Of a stretch of 64,000 bases of DNA, positions 45,866 through 54,701 are shown in pieces. How positions within the stretch are numbered: the stretch's first letter is position 1; every line of letters begins with the position of its first letter. The notes beneath the pieces were generated by a model. It ran no database searches. It worked only from the letters and a program-made list of their open reading frames with translations, and was not told the origin of the DNA. Position numbers and translations under genes: made by a program. The DNA is from Geomonas azotofigens (lineage in GTDB: Bacteria > Desulfobacterota > Desulfuromonadia > Geobacterales > Geobacteraceae): positions 496,001 to 560,000 of the forward strand of contig NZ_JAHLME010000003.1 of NCBI RefSeq assembly GCF_018919395.1, written 5' to 3'.

Positions 45866-45885
45866 GATCAAAAGGAAAAGGCATT

Positions 45886-46003
45886 GTTTAACGCAAAGAC
45901 GCAAAGACGCGAAGAAACACTACCCCTTTTAAGGTCTTAATGCTTTTGGAGTTCGGTTCCAGCTTCTGGTTTTCTTTGCGCCTTTGCGGCTTTGCGTTAA
46001 AAC
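45886..46003. repeat. ACGCAAAG inverted-repeat intergenic element
   Basis: The left arm GTTTAACGCAAAGACGCAAAG (from 45886) pairs with the right arm ending GGCTTTGCGTTAAAAC (46003). Each arm contains two or three CGCAAAG/CTTTGCG units. It lies between birA and coaX and can form a long RNA hairpin. Confidence 0.75.
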
Positions 46004-46030
46004 CACGGTTTTGGTTTCAGGAGGTTTGGC

Positions 46031-46798
46031 TTGCTTTTGGTGATCGACGTCGGGAACAGCAACATCGTTCTCGGGATTTACGATGAGGAACGACTGGTTC
46101 AGGATTGGCGGGTTTCCACCGACAAGTCCAAGACCATCGACGAGTACGGCATCCTGTTCCACGACCTGTTCCGCCTGTCGGGCATCGTGTTCTCGGACGT
46201 GAAGGACATCATCGTCTCCTCGGTGGTGCCGACCCTGACCGGTGTGCTGGAAAAACTGGCGCGCCAGTACTTCAAGATCACCCCCTACGTGGTCGGACCC
46301 GGCATCAAGACCGGCATGCCGATCCACTACGACAACCCGAAGGAGGTGGGGGCGGACCGCATCGTGAACGCCATCGCCGGCTTCGAAAAGTACCGTTCGC
46401 CGCTCATCATCGTCGACTTCGGCACCGCCACCACCTTCGACTACGTCAACAAGAAGGGCGAATACTGCGGCGGCGCCATCGCCCCCGGGCTCGCCATCTC
46501 CATGGAGGCGCTGTTCCAGAAGGCGAGCAAGTTGCCGCGGGTGGACATCGCCCGGCCGCCCAGCATCATCGCCAAGAACACGGTCAACTCCATGCAGGCC
46601 GGCATCTTCTTCGGCTACGTGGGACTCGTGGACGGCATCGTGCAGCGCATGAAGGCCGAGGGGAAGGAAAACGTCAAGGTGATCGCGACCGGTGGCCTCG
46701 CCTCGCTGATCGCGCCGGAATCGAGCACCATCGAGGAGGTGGACGAGTTCCTCACCCTCGAGGGGCTGCGCATCATCTACAAGAGGAACAAGCCGTAA
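46031..46798 (+). CDS. coaX: type III pantothenate kinase
   Basis: 255 residues from TTG 46031, with AGGAGG upstream. Motifs: [17 protein letters not shown] (phosphate loop), [15 protein letters not shown] and [12 protein letters not shown], all hallmarks of CoaX. It phosphorylates pantothenate in CoA synthesis and, unlike type I, is not inhibited by CoA. Follows birA, a common pairing. Confidence 0.96.
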   Translation: MLLVIDVGNSNIVLGIYDEERLVQDWRVSTDKSKTIDEYGILFHDLFRLSGIVFSDVKDIIVSSVVPTLTGVLEKLARQYFKITPYVVGPGIKTGMPIHYDNPKEVGADRIVNAIAGFEKYRSPLIIVDFGTATTFDYVNKKGEYCGGAIAPGLAISMEALFQKASKLPRVDIARPPSIIAKNTVNSMQAGIFFGYVGLVDGIVQRMKAEGKENVKVIATGGLASLIAPESSTIEEVDEFLTLEGLRIIYKRNKP

Positions 46799-47128
46799 AG
46801 GGCGGGACGGATCCAGCTTGCTAATCCCCCCTGCCCCCCCTTCGCAAAGGGGAGGACGTGAGGCTCGGGCGGCACATCGGGCCTCGCCTCAAACTCAAAA
46901 GGCCTGCTCACGAGGGTAGGTCGCAACCAGTTTGTGGAACATCACGTTTTTTGTTGATATGAAGAGTTGGTTCACGCGCCTTAGCGGCGGGTGAGGGAGG
47001 TACGCGACAATCCATTGAGGGGTCAGCCAGGTAGTTGGTAGTTCGTTGTTTGTTTCGTCTGCTTTGCTCAAGTCGTTTCTCGTTGAAGCGTAGGTCATTG
47101 ATGATCTTCATTCTAAAGGGAGGGCGTT
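46799..47128. other. intergenic region before the EF-G paralog
   Basis: No ORF with a ribosome site. It holds a CCCCCCTTCGCAAAGGGG hairpin near 46835-46855 and otherwise unremarkable sequence that must carry the promoter of the next gene. GGGAGG lies just before its ATG. Confidence 0.4.
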
Positions 47129-49228
47129 ATGGGAAGGTATGAAACGGCAAAACTGCGTAACCTCGGTATTGTAGCTCACGGCGGTGCCGGCAAGACCTCG
47201 CTGGCTGAGGCGATCCTGTTCGATACGGGCATGATCGACCGGCTGGGGAGGGTCGACGACGGCAGCTCCACCATGGATTTCGAGCCCGAAGAGATCAAGC
47301 GCCGCATCTCGATCACCTCTTCCCTGGACCACTGCGAGTGGAAAGGGCACTCCATCCACATAGTCGACACCCCGGGCTACGGCAACTTCATCGCCGACAC
47401 CCGCGCCTGCATGAGGACCCTCGACTGTGCCGTCGTGATCCTCTCCGCCATCTCCGGCGTCAAGGTCCAGACCGAGGAGGTCTGGCAGTGGGCCAACGAG
47501 TTCGAGATCCCGCGCATCGCCTTCGTCAACAAGATGGACCGCGAGCGCGCCAGCTTCCTGCGCGCCATCGACGACATGGAGAAGGCGCTGGGCGCGCGCG
47601 GCGTCGCGGTACAGATGCCGCTGGGCGCCGAGGAGAACTTCGAAGGGGTGATCGACCTGGTGCGCATGAAGGCGTACCGCTACCAGAAGGACCTCTCGGG
47701 CAAGTTCACCGAGGGTGAGATCCCGGCCGAGTACCTTGACGAGGCGAAGCGCCTCAGGGAGATGATGGTCGAGACGGTGGCCGAGGCGTACGACGCCCTC
47801 ACCGAGAAGTTCCTCGACACCGGCGAACTCTCCGAAGAGGAGATCCTGGACGGCATCCGGGTCGGCACCATGCGCAGCACCTTCACCGCGGTCTTCTGCG
47901 GGTCGGCCGCCATGAACATCGGCGTCGCGCAGCTTTTGGACGGCATCTGCGATTTTCTCCCTTCGCCGCTGGATCGCACCAAGGCGGTGGGGATGGATCC
48001 CAAGACCGAACAGATCATCGAGCGCGCCCCGTCCGAGAGCGAGCCGTTCTCGGCGCTGGTGTTCAAGACCACCTCGGACCCTTACACCGGCAAGATCACC
48101 ATCTTCCGCGTGTACTCGGGCGTGCTCAACTCCGACTCGCTGGTCTACAACTCGACCAAGGGGGTGCAGGAGCGTATCGGCCAGATCTTCGAGCTGGAAG
48201 GAAAGAAACAGCACCCGATCAAGCAGGCGGTGGCCGGCGACATCGTCGCCGTCGCCAAGCTGAAGGAGACCGTCACCGGCGACACGCTCTGCGACGAGGG
48301 TAAGCCGATCGTCTACGAACCGGCCCAGTCGCTCCAGCCGGTGATCTCCTACGCGATCGAGCCCAAGACCAAGAACGACGAGGACAAGATCCACAGCGCC
48401 CTGCAGCGCATGATCGAGGAAGACCCGACCATCGAGAGCCACCGCGACCCGCAGACCCGAGAGTTCATCATCTCCGGCATGGGGCAGGTGCACCTCGAGG
48501 TGGTGGTCGAGAAGCTGAAGCGCAAGTTCGGCGTCGACGTCATCCTGAAGACCCCGAAGGTCCCGTACCTGGAGACCATCCGCGGCTCGGCCAAGGTGCA
48601 GGGGAAATACAAGAAGCAGTCCGGCGGGCGCGGCCAGTACGGTGACTGCTGGATCGAGCTCTCCCCGCTGCCGCGCGGCGAGGGGTACAAGTTCGAGGAC
48701 AAGATCGTAGGGGGCGTCATCCCGCGCCAGTACATCCCGGCGGTCGACAAGGGGATCCAGGAGGCCGCCAAGGAGGGCTTTCTGGCCGGCAACCCGGTGG
48801 TCGACTTCAAGGTCGCCCTCTTCGACGGCTCCTTCCACACCGTCGACTCCTCGGAGATGGCCTTCAAGGTGGCGGGCTCCATGGCCTTCAAGAAGGCGAT
48901 GGAACAGTGCAAGCCGGTCCTTTTGGAGCCGATCGTCAACATGAAGATCACGGTCCCGGATGAGAACATGGGCGACGTGATCGGCGATCTCAACTCCAGG
49001 CGCGGCAAGGTGGTCGGGGTCGAGCCCAAGGCGAATTCGCAGATCATCAGGAGCGTGGTGCCGATGTCGGAGGTGTTGACCTACTCCAACGACCTGCGCT
49101 CGATGACCAGCGACCGCGGCATGTTCACCTCGGAATTTTCCCACTACGAGGAGGTTCCGAGCCACCTGGCCCAGAAGATCATCGCCGAGGCGCAGGACCA
49201 GAAAAACAACAACCACAAAAGCGCCTAA
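47129..49228 (+). CDS. elongation factor G-like GTPase (EF-G paralog)
   Basis: 699 residues, about EF-G length. The P-loop is AHGGAGKTSLAEA, with HGGAGKT in place of the HIDAGKT of canonical EF-G. Others: DTPGYGNF (G3; canonical is DTPGH), NKMD (G4), and C-terminal domains IV/V with VVVEKLKRKFGVDV, QSGGRGQYGD and RRGKVVGVEPK. The changed G1 and the GYG in G3 are found in EF-G-like paralogs rather than FusA. It probably acts in a specialised translation or ribosome-rescue step, not core elongation; this is inference. GGGAGG lies six bases upstream of ATG 47129. Confidence 0.88.
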   Translation: MGRYETAKLRNLGIVAHGGAGKTSLAEAILFDTGMIDRLGRVDDGSSTMDFEPEEIKRRISITSSLDHCEWKGHSIHIVDTPGYGNFIADTRACMRTLDCAVVILSAISGVKVQTEEVWQWANEFEIPRIAFVNKMDRERASFLRAIDDMEKALGARGVAVQMPLGAEENFEGVIDLVRMKAYRYQKDLSGKFTEGEIPAEYLDEAKRLREMMVETVAEAYDALTEKFLDTGELSEEEILDGIRVGTMRSTFTAVFCGSAAMNIGVAQLLDGICDFLPSPLDRTKAVGMDPKTEQIIERAPSESEPFSALVFKTTSDPYTGKITIFRVYSGVLNSDSLVYNSTKGVQERIGQIFELEGKKQHPIKQAVAGDIVAVAKLKETVTGDTLCDEGKPIVYEPAQSLQPVISYAIEPKTKNDEDKIHSALQRMIEEDPTIESHRDPQTREFIISGMGQVHLEVVVEKLKRKFGVDVILKTPKVPYLETIRGSAKVQGKYKKQSGGRGQYGDCWIELSPLPRGEGYKFEDKIVGGVIPRQYIPAVDKGIQEAAKEGFLAGNPVVDFKVALFDGSFHTVDSSEMAFKVAGSMAFKKAMEQCKPVLLEPIVNMKITVPDENMGDVIGDLNSRRGKVVGVEPKANSQIIRSVVPMSEVLTYSNDLRSMTSDRGMFTSEFSHYEEVPSHLAQKIIAEAQDQKNNNHKSA

Positions 49229-49247
49229 CCGAAGTTTTACATAGGCT

Positions 49248-49292
49248 GCCCGGCAGGCCCCACGAAGCCCTGGCGAAGTGGGGAGGCCGGGC
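49248..49292. repeat. GC-rich inverted repeat between EF-G paralog and SPOR gene
   Basis: GCCCGGC-GGCCCCAC pairs with GTGGGG-GGCCGGGC around a loop of about 14 bases. No T run follows; it may be a structural barrier or a terminator without T run. Confidence 0.5.
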
Positions 49293-49332
49293 GCGCCTGA
49301 TTCAAATGACATGACGAGGGAGGATGAGCCAG

Positions 49333-50496
49333 ATGGCGAAGCAATTTACACCCGATGAAGATGAAACTGTAGACCACAAGAAGAGTTCGCAACAACGGCT
49401 TCTTCTGCTTCTGCTGGTGCTCATCGCCCTTTTTGCCTACCTTTATTTTTTCACCGGGCTGATCAAGCCGCGCCCCGAAGCGGCCGCGCCTCCGCCGCCC
49501 GCGCCCGCCCCGGCCTTGGTGAAAAAGCCGCTGCCGCCGCGCTCCCCCTCCGCCGAGGCTCCGACCTCCGCCAAGGCTGCGGCCGGCAAGCCTGCTGCTG
49601 AAACTCAGGTCAAGCCGGCTGCCCCTGCCGCAGCGCCGGCCAATACTGGTGCTCCCGCTGCCAAACCCGGGGCTCCTGCCGCTAAACCTGCGGCGCCCGC
49701 GGCCAAGCCTGCGGCGCCCGCGGCCAAATCTGCGGCGCCCGCGGCCAAACCTGCGGCGCCCGCGGCGAAACCGGGCCAGCCTGCCTCGGCTCCCGCAGTT
49801 GCAGCCAAGGAAGCGAAACCCGCAGCGGCGAAAGAAGCCAAACCCGCAGCGGCGAAAGAAGCCAAACCCGCAGCGGCGAAAGAAGCCAAACCCGCCGGGA
49901 AAGATGCCAAACCTGCCGCCAAGGAAGCCAAAGCCCCGGCAGCAGGCAAGGAAGCGAAACCTGTCGCCAAGGAGGCCAAAGAAGCCAAACCGGCCAAGCC
50001 GGTGGCCAAGGCCGCTGCCAAGGCCAAGGCCAAACCGGGTGCCTTTGCCCTCGAGCTCGACAGCGAGGTCGCCGAGAGCGAAGTTCCCTCGGTTACGGCG
50101 AAGCTCAAAAAGGCCGGCGTCGCACCGGTGGTTACCACGAAAACCCACAAAGGCGAGCCGATGCACCGCTTGTTCCTCGCCGATTTCGCCAGCCGCGACG
50201 AGGCATCCGAAGAGCTTGGGCGCCTGAAAGGGGTCGCCCCCAACGCCTTCATGCTCAAGGAGGGCGGGCGCTACGCGGTCTACGCCGGTTCCTTCATGAG
50301 GGAAGGGAAGGCTGCCGTGGAGCAGGACCGTCTCTATGACAAGGGGGTCCGGCTGGTGCTCAAGAAGGCGAACATTCCGGTGACCGTGGTGAAGGTGCGG
50401 GGCGGCAGCTTCGCCGATCCGAGCAGCGCCGAGAAGGCCGCGGCGAATCTCAAGAAGACGGGCCTTTCCGCCAAGGTCGTCAAGGCGGGGAAATAG
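49333..50496 (+). CDS. membrane-anchored SPOR-domain protein with Ala/Pro/Lys repeats
   Basis: 387 residues from ATG 49333 (GGGAGG nine bases upstream; an ATG at 49324 also touches that site). One membrane helix (LLLLLLVLIALFAYLYFFTG, about 22-41) leads into a linker of about 190 residues made of AAKPAAP units, then EAKPAAAK units. The C-terminal part (about 225-385) holds two weak SPOR-like halves, GAFALELDSEVAESEVPSVT and RLFLADFASRDEASEELGRL with later YAVYAGSF. SPOR binds peptidoglycan stripped of stem peptides at division sites or poles. The repeats in DNA (21 bp and 24 bp) invite length change. Heads a group with an unknown protein, a GTPase and an MgtC-family protein. Confidence 0.85.
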   Translation: MAKQFTPDEDETVDHKKSSQQRLLLLLLVLIALFAYLYFFTGLIKPRPEAAAPPPPAPAPALVKKPLPPRSPSAEAPTSAKAAAGKPAAETQVKPAAPAAAPANTGAPAAKPGAPAAKPAAPAAKPAAPAAKSAAPAAKPAAPAAKPGQPASAPAVAAKEAKPAAAKEAKPAAAKEAKPAAAKEAKPAGKDAKPAAKEAKAPAAGKEAKPVAKEAKEAKPAKPVAKAAAKAKAKPGAFALELDSEVAESEVPSVTAKLKKAGVAPVVTTKTHKGEPMHRLFLADFASRDEASEELGRLKGVAPNAFMLKEGGRYAVYAGSFMREGKAAVEQDRLYDKGVRLVLKKANIPVTVVKVRGGSFADPSSAEKAAANLKKTGLSAKVVKAGK

Positions 50497-50503
50497 ATCT
50501 GAC

Positions 50504-51403
50504 GTGTCAGCGAAGGTAACGTTCAGGATTTCAGCGGCGGCGGCCCCGTACGTGGGGGCCGACAAGCCCAGGGAGAACCGGCTGCTGGCCGCTTCCGGCC
50601 GGGTGCCGCTTCCGCCGGGCGACCTGGTGCTGCTTCTTTACTACCTGTGTCATGATCCCGACCAGGAGGTGAAGCGGCAGGCGATGGGAACGCTGCGCTC
50701 CCTCGATCGCACGCAGTTGGAACGGATCCTCTCCGACCGCGAGCTCCACCCGCAGATCCTGGATGCCCTGGTGCAACTGCACGGCAAGAAGCCCGATATC
50801 GCGCCCCTTCTTGCCGGGCACCCGAACCTGAGCGACAAGGCCGCCGCCTTTTTGCACGCGCAGGGCTTCGCCGCCGCGACTCCCCAGGCCGCGCCGCCGC
50901 ACGCGGCGCCCCACAAGGAACACGACCTGGAGGAGGTCGACGAGACCACCGGGCCGGACGACGATGAGCCGATCGACGAGGAGGAATACCAGTCCAAGTA
51001 CCAGTTGGCCCAGTCGATGGGGGTGAGCGACAAGATCAAGATGGCCATGACCGGTGACAAGGAGTGGCGCGCCCTCCTGATCAAGGACAACAACAAGCTG
51101 GTCTCTGGTGCGGCCATCAAGAATCCACGCATGACGGAATCAGAGGTGCTCACCATCGTCAAGTCCCAGATCCAGAACGACGAGGTGATCCGCGTCATCT
51201 GCGCCAACAAGGATTGGATCAAGAACGCCCAGATCAGGAAGGCGTTGGTGGAGAACCACAAGACGCCCCTCCCCAACGCGCTGCGCTTTTTGGGGACCCT
51301 GGGGGAGAAGGATCTCGCCAACCTCGCCAAAAGCAAGAACATCAACACCATCATCGCGAACCAGGCGCGCAAGATTTTGCTGAGCAAGAAGGAAAATAGG
51401 TAA
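50504..51403 (+). CDS. unknown alpha-helical protein, partner of MglA-like GTPase
   Basis: 299 residues from GTG 50504, eight bases after the SPOR gene. The first part (about 30-125) is helical with HEAT-like spacing (YYLCHDPDQEVKRQAMGTL, LERILSDRELHPQILDAL). The middle is an acidic disordered linker (EEVDETTGPDDDEPIDEEEY, about 145-165). The C-terminal half repeats the helix pattern (IKDNNKLVSGAAIKNPRMTE and LVENHKTPLPNALRFL). No catalytic motif seen. It is seventeen bases from the GTPase gene and may be its regulator or scaffold. I do not recognise the family with certainty. Confidence 0.75.
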   Translation: MSAKVTFRISAAAAPYVGADKPRENRLLAASGRVPLPPGDLVLLLYYLCHDPDQEVKRQAMGTLRSLDRTQLERILSDRELHPQILDALVQLHGKKPDIAPLLAGHPNLSDKAAAFLHAQGFAAATPQAAPPHAAPHKEHDLEEVDETTGPDDDEPIDEEEYQSKYQLAQSMGVSDKIKMAMTGDKEWRALLIKDNNKLVSGAAIKNPRMTESEVLTIVKSQIQNDEVIRVICANKDWIKNAQIRKALVENHKTPLPNALRFLGTLGEKDLANLAKSKNINTIIANQARKILLSKKENR

Positions 51404-51419
51404 TTCAGGGGGATCTCGA

Positions 51420-52313
51420 ATGGCTCTGGTGAACCAGGCAAAGCGTGAAATCAACGCCAAGATAGTCTTCTTCGGCCCCGGTCAGGCAGGTAAAGGTACC
51501 AGCCTCAGGCACGTCTTCAATAAACTCAAGCCCGAGTTCCGGGGCGCATTGAAGGTGATGAGCGTGCAGGGCGCCCGCATGCTGTTCTTCGACTTCACCC
51601 CTCCCGGCGACGGCAACGTGGACGGGTTCCGGGTCCGCTTCCACCTCTACACGGTTTCGGGGCCGCTGGTCGACCCGGCGGCCTGGAAGATGGTGCTGAA
51701 GGGTGCCGACGGGGTGGTCTTCGTGGCGGATTCCGCGCCGCAGCGGCTGGCTGACAACCAGGCCGCGCTTGGGCAACTGGTCGAGTACCTGAAGGGGTAC
51801 GGCCAGACCCTGACCACCATCCCCACCATCATCCAGTACAACAAGAGCGACCTCGCCGACCCGGCGGCCCTTGCCGAGCTGGAACGGCAGCTGAACCCGT
51901 CGCGCCTGGTCAGCTTCAAGACCAGCAGCCAGAGCGGCGAAGGGGTCTTGCAGGGGCTCATGGCGCTGGTGAAGAGCGTCCTGACCGGCCTGCGCGCCAA
52001 TGGGACCGACGCCATAGCCAGCGGCGAAGGGCTGCAGCAGATGGTGGAACCCCCGGCACCCGCCGCGGCTCCGGCACGCCCCGTCGCGGAAGCGCCCCCC
52101 GCAGCGCCCGCGTCCACTCAGCCGAGCGCCGCACCGGCGGCCGTGCGGTCCCCGGTCGCACCGGCGGCGGCCAAGCAAGCGGCGCTGTCACTTGAGATAG
52201 CGGGTGACCCGGTGGCGGCCGGCGATCTGATCCGGGTGCCATTGACCATCCGCAGCGGCGACCAGGAGAAGACCGTGGTACTGACCCTGTCGCTCGGCCT
52301 TTCCGAGGAGTAG
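51420..52313 (+). CDS. MglA-like small GTPase with C-terminal extension
   Basis: 297 residues. GTPase core about 10-190: FFGPGQAGKGTSLRHV is the P-loop (MglA proteins read GPGxGGKTTN), LYTVSGP replaces the usual DTPG-type switch II, and QYNKSDL is G4 (NKxD). The core is MglA-like, the class that drives polarity and gliding in Myxococcus; Geobacter relatives are functionally unknown. A linker of about 60 residues rich in Ala/Pro follows, then a last domain of about 40 residues, LSLEIAGDPVAAGDLIRVPL, which is beta-rich. Same operon as the SPOR and helical proteins. Confidence 0.85.
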   Translation: MALVNQAKREINAKIVFFGPGQAGKGTSLRHVFNKLKPEFRGALKVMSVQGARMLFFDFTPPGDGNVDGFRVRFHLYTVSGPLVDPAAWKMVLKGADGVVFVADSAPQRLADNQAALGQLVEYLKGYGQTLTTIPTIIQYNKSDLADPAALAELERQLNPSRLVSFKTSSQSGEGVLQGLMALVKSVLTGLRANGTDAIASGEGLQQMVEPPAPAAAPARPVAEAPPAAPASTQPSAAPAAVRSPVAPAAAKQAALSLEIAGDPVAAGDLIRVPLTIRSGDQEKTVVLTLSLGLSEE

Positions 52314-52316
52314 CGC

Positions 52317-52997
52317 TTGGGTCCCGACTTCGATATCTACCTGCTGTGCCGGTTGCTGCTCGCCTCGTTCCTGGGCGGGCTGATCGGCCTTGAACGTGAG
52401 ATCCACGGCCGTCCCGCCGGGTTCCGGACCCACCTGTTGGTCTCGCTCGGCTCGTGCCTTTTCACCCTCACCTCGATTGAGATCTACCGCATCTTCGGCA
52501 ACTTCACCGGCGGGCCGGTCGGGGTCGACCCGGGGCGCGTGGCCGCCCAGGTGGTCACCGGCATCGGTTTCCTCGGGGCGGGCGCCATCATTAGGGAGCG
52601 GGCCTCGATTCGCGGGCTCACTACCGCCGCCTGCCTCTGGGTCGCCGCCGCCCTTGGCATCGCCTGCGGCATCGGCCTCTTCTGGCTCGCGGTTTCCGTC
52701 ACCCTGGTGGCCCTGGCGAACCTCCTGCTGCTCAAGGAGGTGGAGAAGAGGCTCACCCGCGATACCTATGTGCTGGTCAAGGTGTGGGGAGAAGACCGCG
52801 CCGACTTCGTCACCCGCGTCTACCAGGCGCTCAGCGGCGCCGGGATCGAGAGGGTGGACGCCAAGTTGCAGAAAGACATCGAGCACGGTGTCATATTCAT
52901 CGAGTTCCAGGTTAAACAGCCCAAAAAATCGAGTTCGGCGGACCTCATGGCGCGCCTGAGCGTAGTGGAAGGGGTCAAGAGGATCGGAATCGACTGA
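52317..52997 (+). CDS. MgtC/SapB-family membrane protein
   Basis: 226 residues from TTG 52317 (GAGGAG upstream; three bases after the GTPase stop). Four to five N-terminal membrane helices include the MgtC motifs LLLASFLGGLIGLEREIHGR and GIGFLGAGAIIRERASIRGLTTAA. The C-terminal cytoplasmic part (about 145-226) may be a small ACT-like domain. MgtC proteins affect magnesium adaptation and F-type ATPase activity in pathogens; the role in this lineage is unclear. Last gene of the SPOR-unknown-GTPase unit. Confidence 0.9.
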   Translation: MGPDFDIYLLCRLLLASFLGGLIGLEREIHGRPAGFRTHLLVSLGSCLFTLTSIEIYRIFGNFTGGPVGVDPGRVAAQVVTGIGFLGAGAIIRERASIRGLTTAACLWVAAALGIACGIGLFWLAVSVTLVALANLLLLKEVEKRLTRDTYVLVKVWGEDRADFVTRVYQALSGAGIERVDAKLQKDIEHGVIFIEFQVKQPKKSSSADLMARLSVVEGVKRIGID

Positions 52998-53049
52998 TCC
53001 TGGGCAGTCCCTTTTTTAGAGCAGGTAACAAAGGAAAGGAGAACAGAGC

Positions 53050-53586
53050 ATGGCGGAACTTAAAGGAAGCAAGACAGAGAAGAACCTTCAGGAAGCGTTC
53101 GCCGGCGAGTCCCAGGCGCGCAACAAGTACACCTACTACGCGGCGGTGGCCAAGAAGGAAGGGTACGAACAGATCGCGGCACTGTTTCTCGAAACGGCTG
53201 AGAACGAGAAGGAGCATGCCAAGCTGCATTTCAAGGCGCTCTCCGGGCTCGGCGACACCATCACCAACCTGAAGGCGGCTGCGGCAGGCGAGTACGCCGA
53301 ATTCGTCGACATGTACCCGCGCATGGCCAAGGAGGCCCGTGAAGAGGGTTTCACCGCCATCGCGGCCATGTTCGACGGCATCGCCGCCATCGAGAAGGCG
53401 CACCAGGAGCGCTACAAGGCCTTGCTCGCCTCGATAGAGGAGGGAACCGTGTTCCAGGAAGACGCGCCCACCAGCTGGAAGTGCCGTAATTGCGGCCACA
53501 TCCACGAGGGTAACGCCGCGCCGGACATCTGTCCGGTCTGCCATCACCCCAAGGCGCACTTCGAGCGTCTCGCCGAAAACTACTAA
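53050..53586 (+). CDS. rbr: rubrerythrin
   Basis: 178 residues. N-terminal diiron four-helix domain with EAFAGESQARNKYTYYA, ETAENEKEHAKLH (ExxH) and a second half with AMFDGIAAIEKAHQERY. C-terminal rubredoxin-like domain: WKCRNCGHIHEG and DICPVCHHPKAHFE (CxxC pairs). It reduces hydrogen peroxide in anaerobes. AAAGGAGA lies about ten bases upstream. Complements the shorter ferritin-like protein at 21923. Confidence 0.96.
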   Translation: MAELKGSKTEKNLQEAFAGESQARNKYTYYAAVAKKEGYEQIAALFLETAENEKEHAKLHFKALSGLGDTITNLKAAAAGEYAEFVDMYPRMAKEAREEGFTAIAAMFDGIAAIEKAHQERYKALLASIEEGTVFQEDAPTSWKCRNCGHIHEGNAAPDICPVCHHPKAHFERLAENY

Positions 53587-53592
53587 CCTGCC

Positions 53593-53624
53593 GGGGTGGG
53601 GGAGAGCCGGCTCTCCCTCGCCCC
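53593..53624. terminator. hairpin after rubrerythrin
   Basis: GGGAGAGCC/GGCTCTCCC palindrome nested in GGGG/CCCC. Few T bases follow, so terminator activity is only probable. Confidence 0.5.
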
Positions 53625-53754
53625 TGTTCCGCTTCATCCCCGTCTGGCCTGCCTCCACGCTGCGTGCAGTTCATCCAAGACAGCAAAATTCCTTGTATAC
53701 GGCAGACTTTACGTGCTATGATGCGGCGGTTTCTCATTAGCAAAGGAGGCATGC

Positions 53755-54576
53755 ATGGCAATCATCACAATTTCCAGGGAGATGGGTACCGGCGCCTACG
53801 CCATTGCCAAGGAACTGGCAAAGAAGCTCAAGTACACCCTCGTAGACCGGGTAAAGATCGAGGAATTGGCCCCCGCGTATGGCCTGACCCCCGAGATCCT
53901 GGAAAGGGTGGACGAGAAGCCGCCGTCCTATCGGACCGCCGAAGACCGCCTCCAAGCCGCGCATCTCGCCACCATGGAGCTCATCCTGCTGGACTGCGCC
54001 AAGAAGGGGAACGTGATCCTCTACGGAAGGGGGGCGCAGGATCTCATCAAGGTGCTGACCAACGTGCTCAGGGTCCGCTTCATTGCGCCCTTCGAAGACC
54101 GGGTGGAAAAGTTCGCCGAGAGGGAATGGATCGATCCGGACCTGGCCCGCGAGCTGATCAGGAGGAGCGACCACCAGTTGGGCGGCTTCATCCATTTCTA
54201 TTTCGACCGCGACTGGAACGATCCGCTGGCCTACGACCTTATCTTCAACACCAAGTCTTCCAGCCAGCATGCCATGATAGAGTCGATCATCGCCGCGTCC
54301 AAGGATTCCCGCCTCAAGGAAGGGGAGGATGAGTCCATGGCGCTGCTTGAAGACCTGATCGTCGCCAAGAGGGTCGAGGCCGAACTGCTCAAGTCGTCGC
54401 TGGCCCGCGCGCTCAAGTTCTGCATCAGCTGTGAGGATGGCGTGGTCACGCTGGCCGGCCACGTGCAGAGCGAGGAGGAGATCGAGGAGGCCGTCGAACT
54501 GGCCAGGTCGGTCGAGGGTGTCACCGACGTCGAGAGTGAGCTGGATGTGCTGAGCTACAAGCCGGTGAAGGATTAG
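53755..54576 (+). CDS. cytidylate kinase-like domain fused to BON domain
   Basis: 273 residues. The first 200 belong to the cytidylate-kinase-like family: MAIITISREMGTGAYAIAKELAKKLKY has the start of the fold but GTGAYAIA replaces a classic P-loop GxxGxGK. VILYGRGAQDLI and RVRFIAPFEDRVEKFAERE are conserved in the family. The C-terminal 65 residues form a BON-like domain (CISCEDGVVTLAGHVQSEEE and VEGVTDVESELDVLS). BON usually binds membranes or small ligands, so the fusion may be a signalling or sensor protein. AAAGGAGG is upstream. Confidence 0.85.
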   Translation: MAIITISREMGTGAYAIAKELAKKLKYTLVDRVKIEELAPAYGLTPEILERVDEKPPSYRTAEDRLQAAHLATMELILLDCAKKGNVILYGRGAQDLIKVLTNVLRVRFIAPFEDRVEKFAEREWIDPDLARELIRRSDHQLGGFIHFYFDRDWNDPLAYDLIFNTKSSSQHAMIESIIAASKDSRLKEGEDESMALLEDLIVAKRVEAELLKSSLARALKFCISCEDGVVTLAGHVQSEEEIEEAVELARSVEGVTDVESELDVLSYKPVKD

Positions 54577-54618
54577 AGGCAGGGACTAGGGACTAGGGAC
54601 TAGCGCTGATAAATAAGA

Positions 54619-54690
54619 AGGGGCTGGGAGCGTAGGTGCGGGGGGCGGAAACCATTCGGTGTTTCCAGCCCCCGCCCCTAGCCCCTGGCC
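54619..54690. terminator. large GC-rich hairpin between convergent genes
   Basis: GGAAACC-attc-GGTGTTTCC is the tip of a longer stem (GGGGGGCGG against CCCCCGCCCC, with GGGGC against AGCCCC). It can terminate transcription from both sides. GGGACTAG direct repeats lie just before it (54583-54604). Confidence 0.6.
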
Positions 54691-54701
54691 CCTTTGCTTT
54701 T

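Noticed and set aside
46895-47111. Short minus-strand ORFs before the EF-G paralog
   Set aside because: No ribosome site or terminator and no recognisable product.
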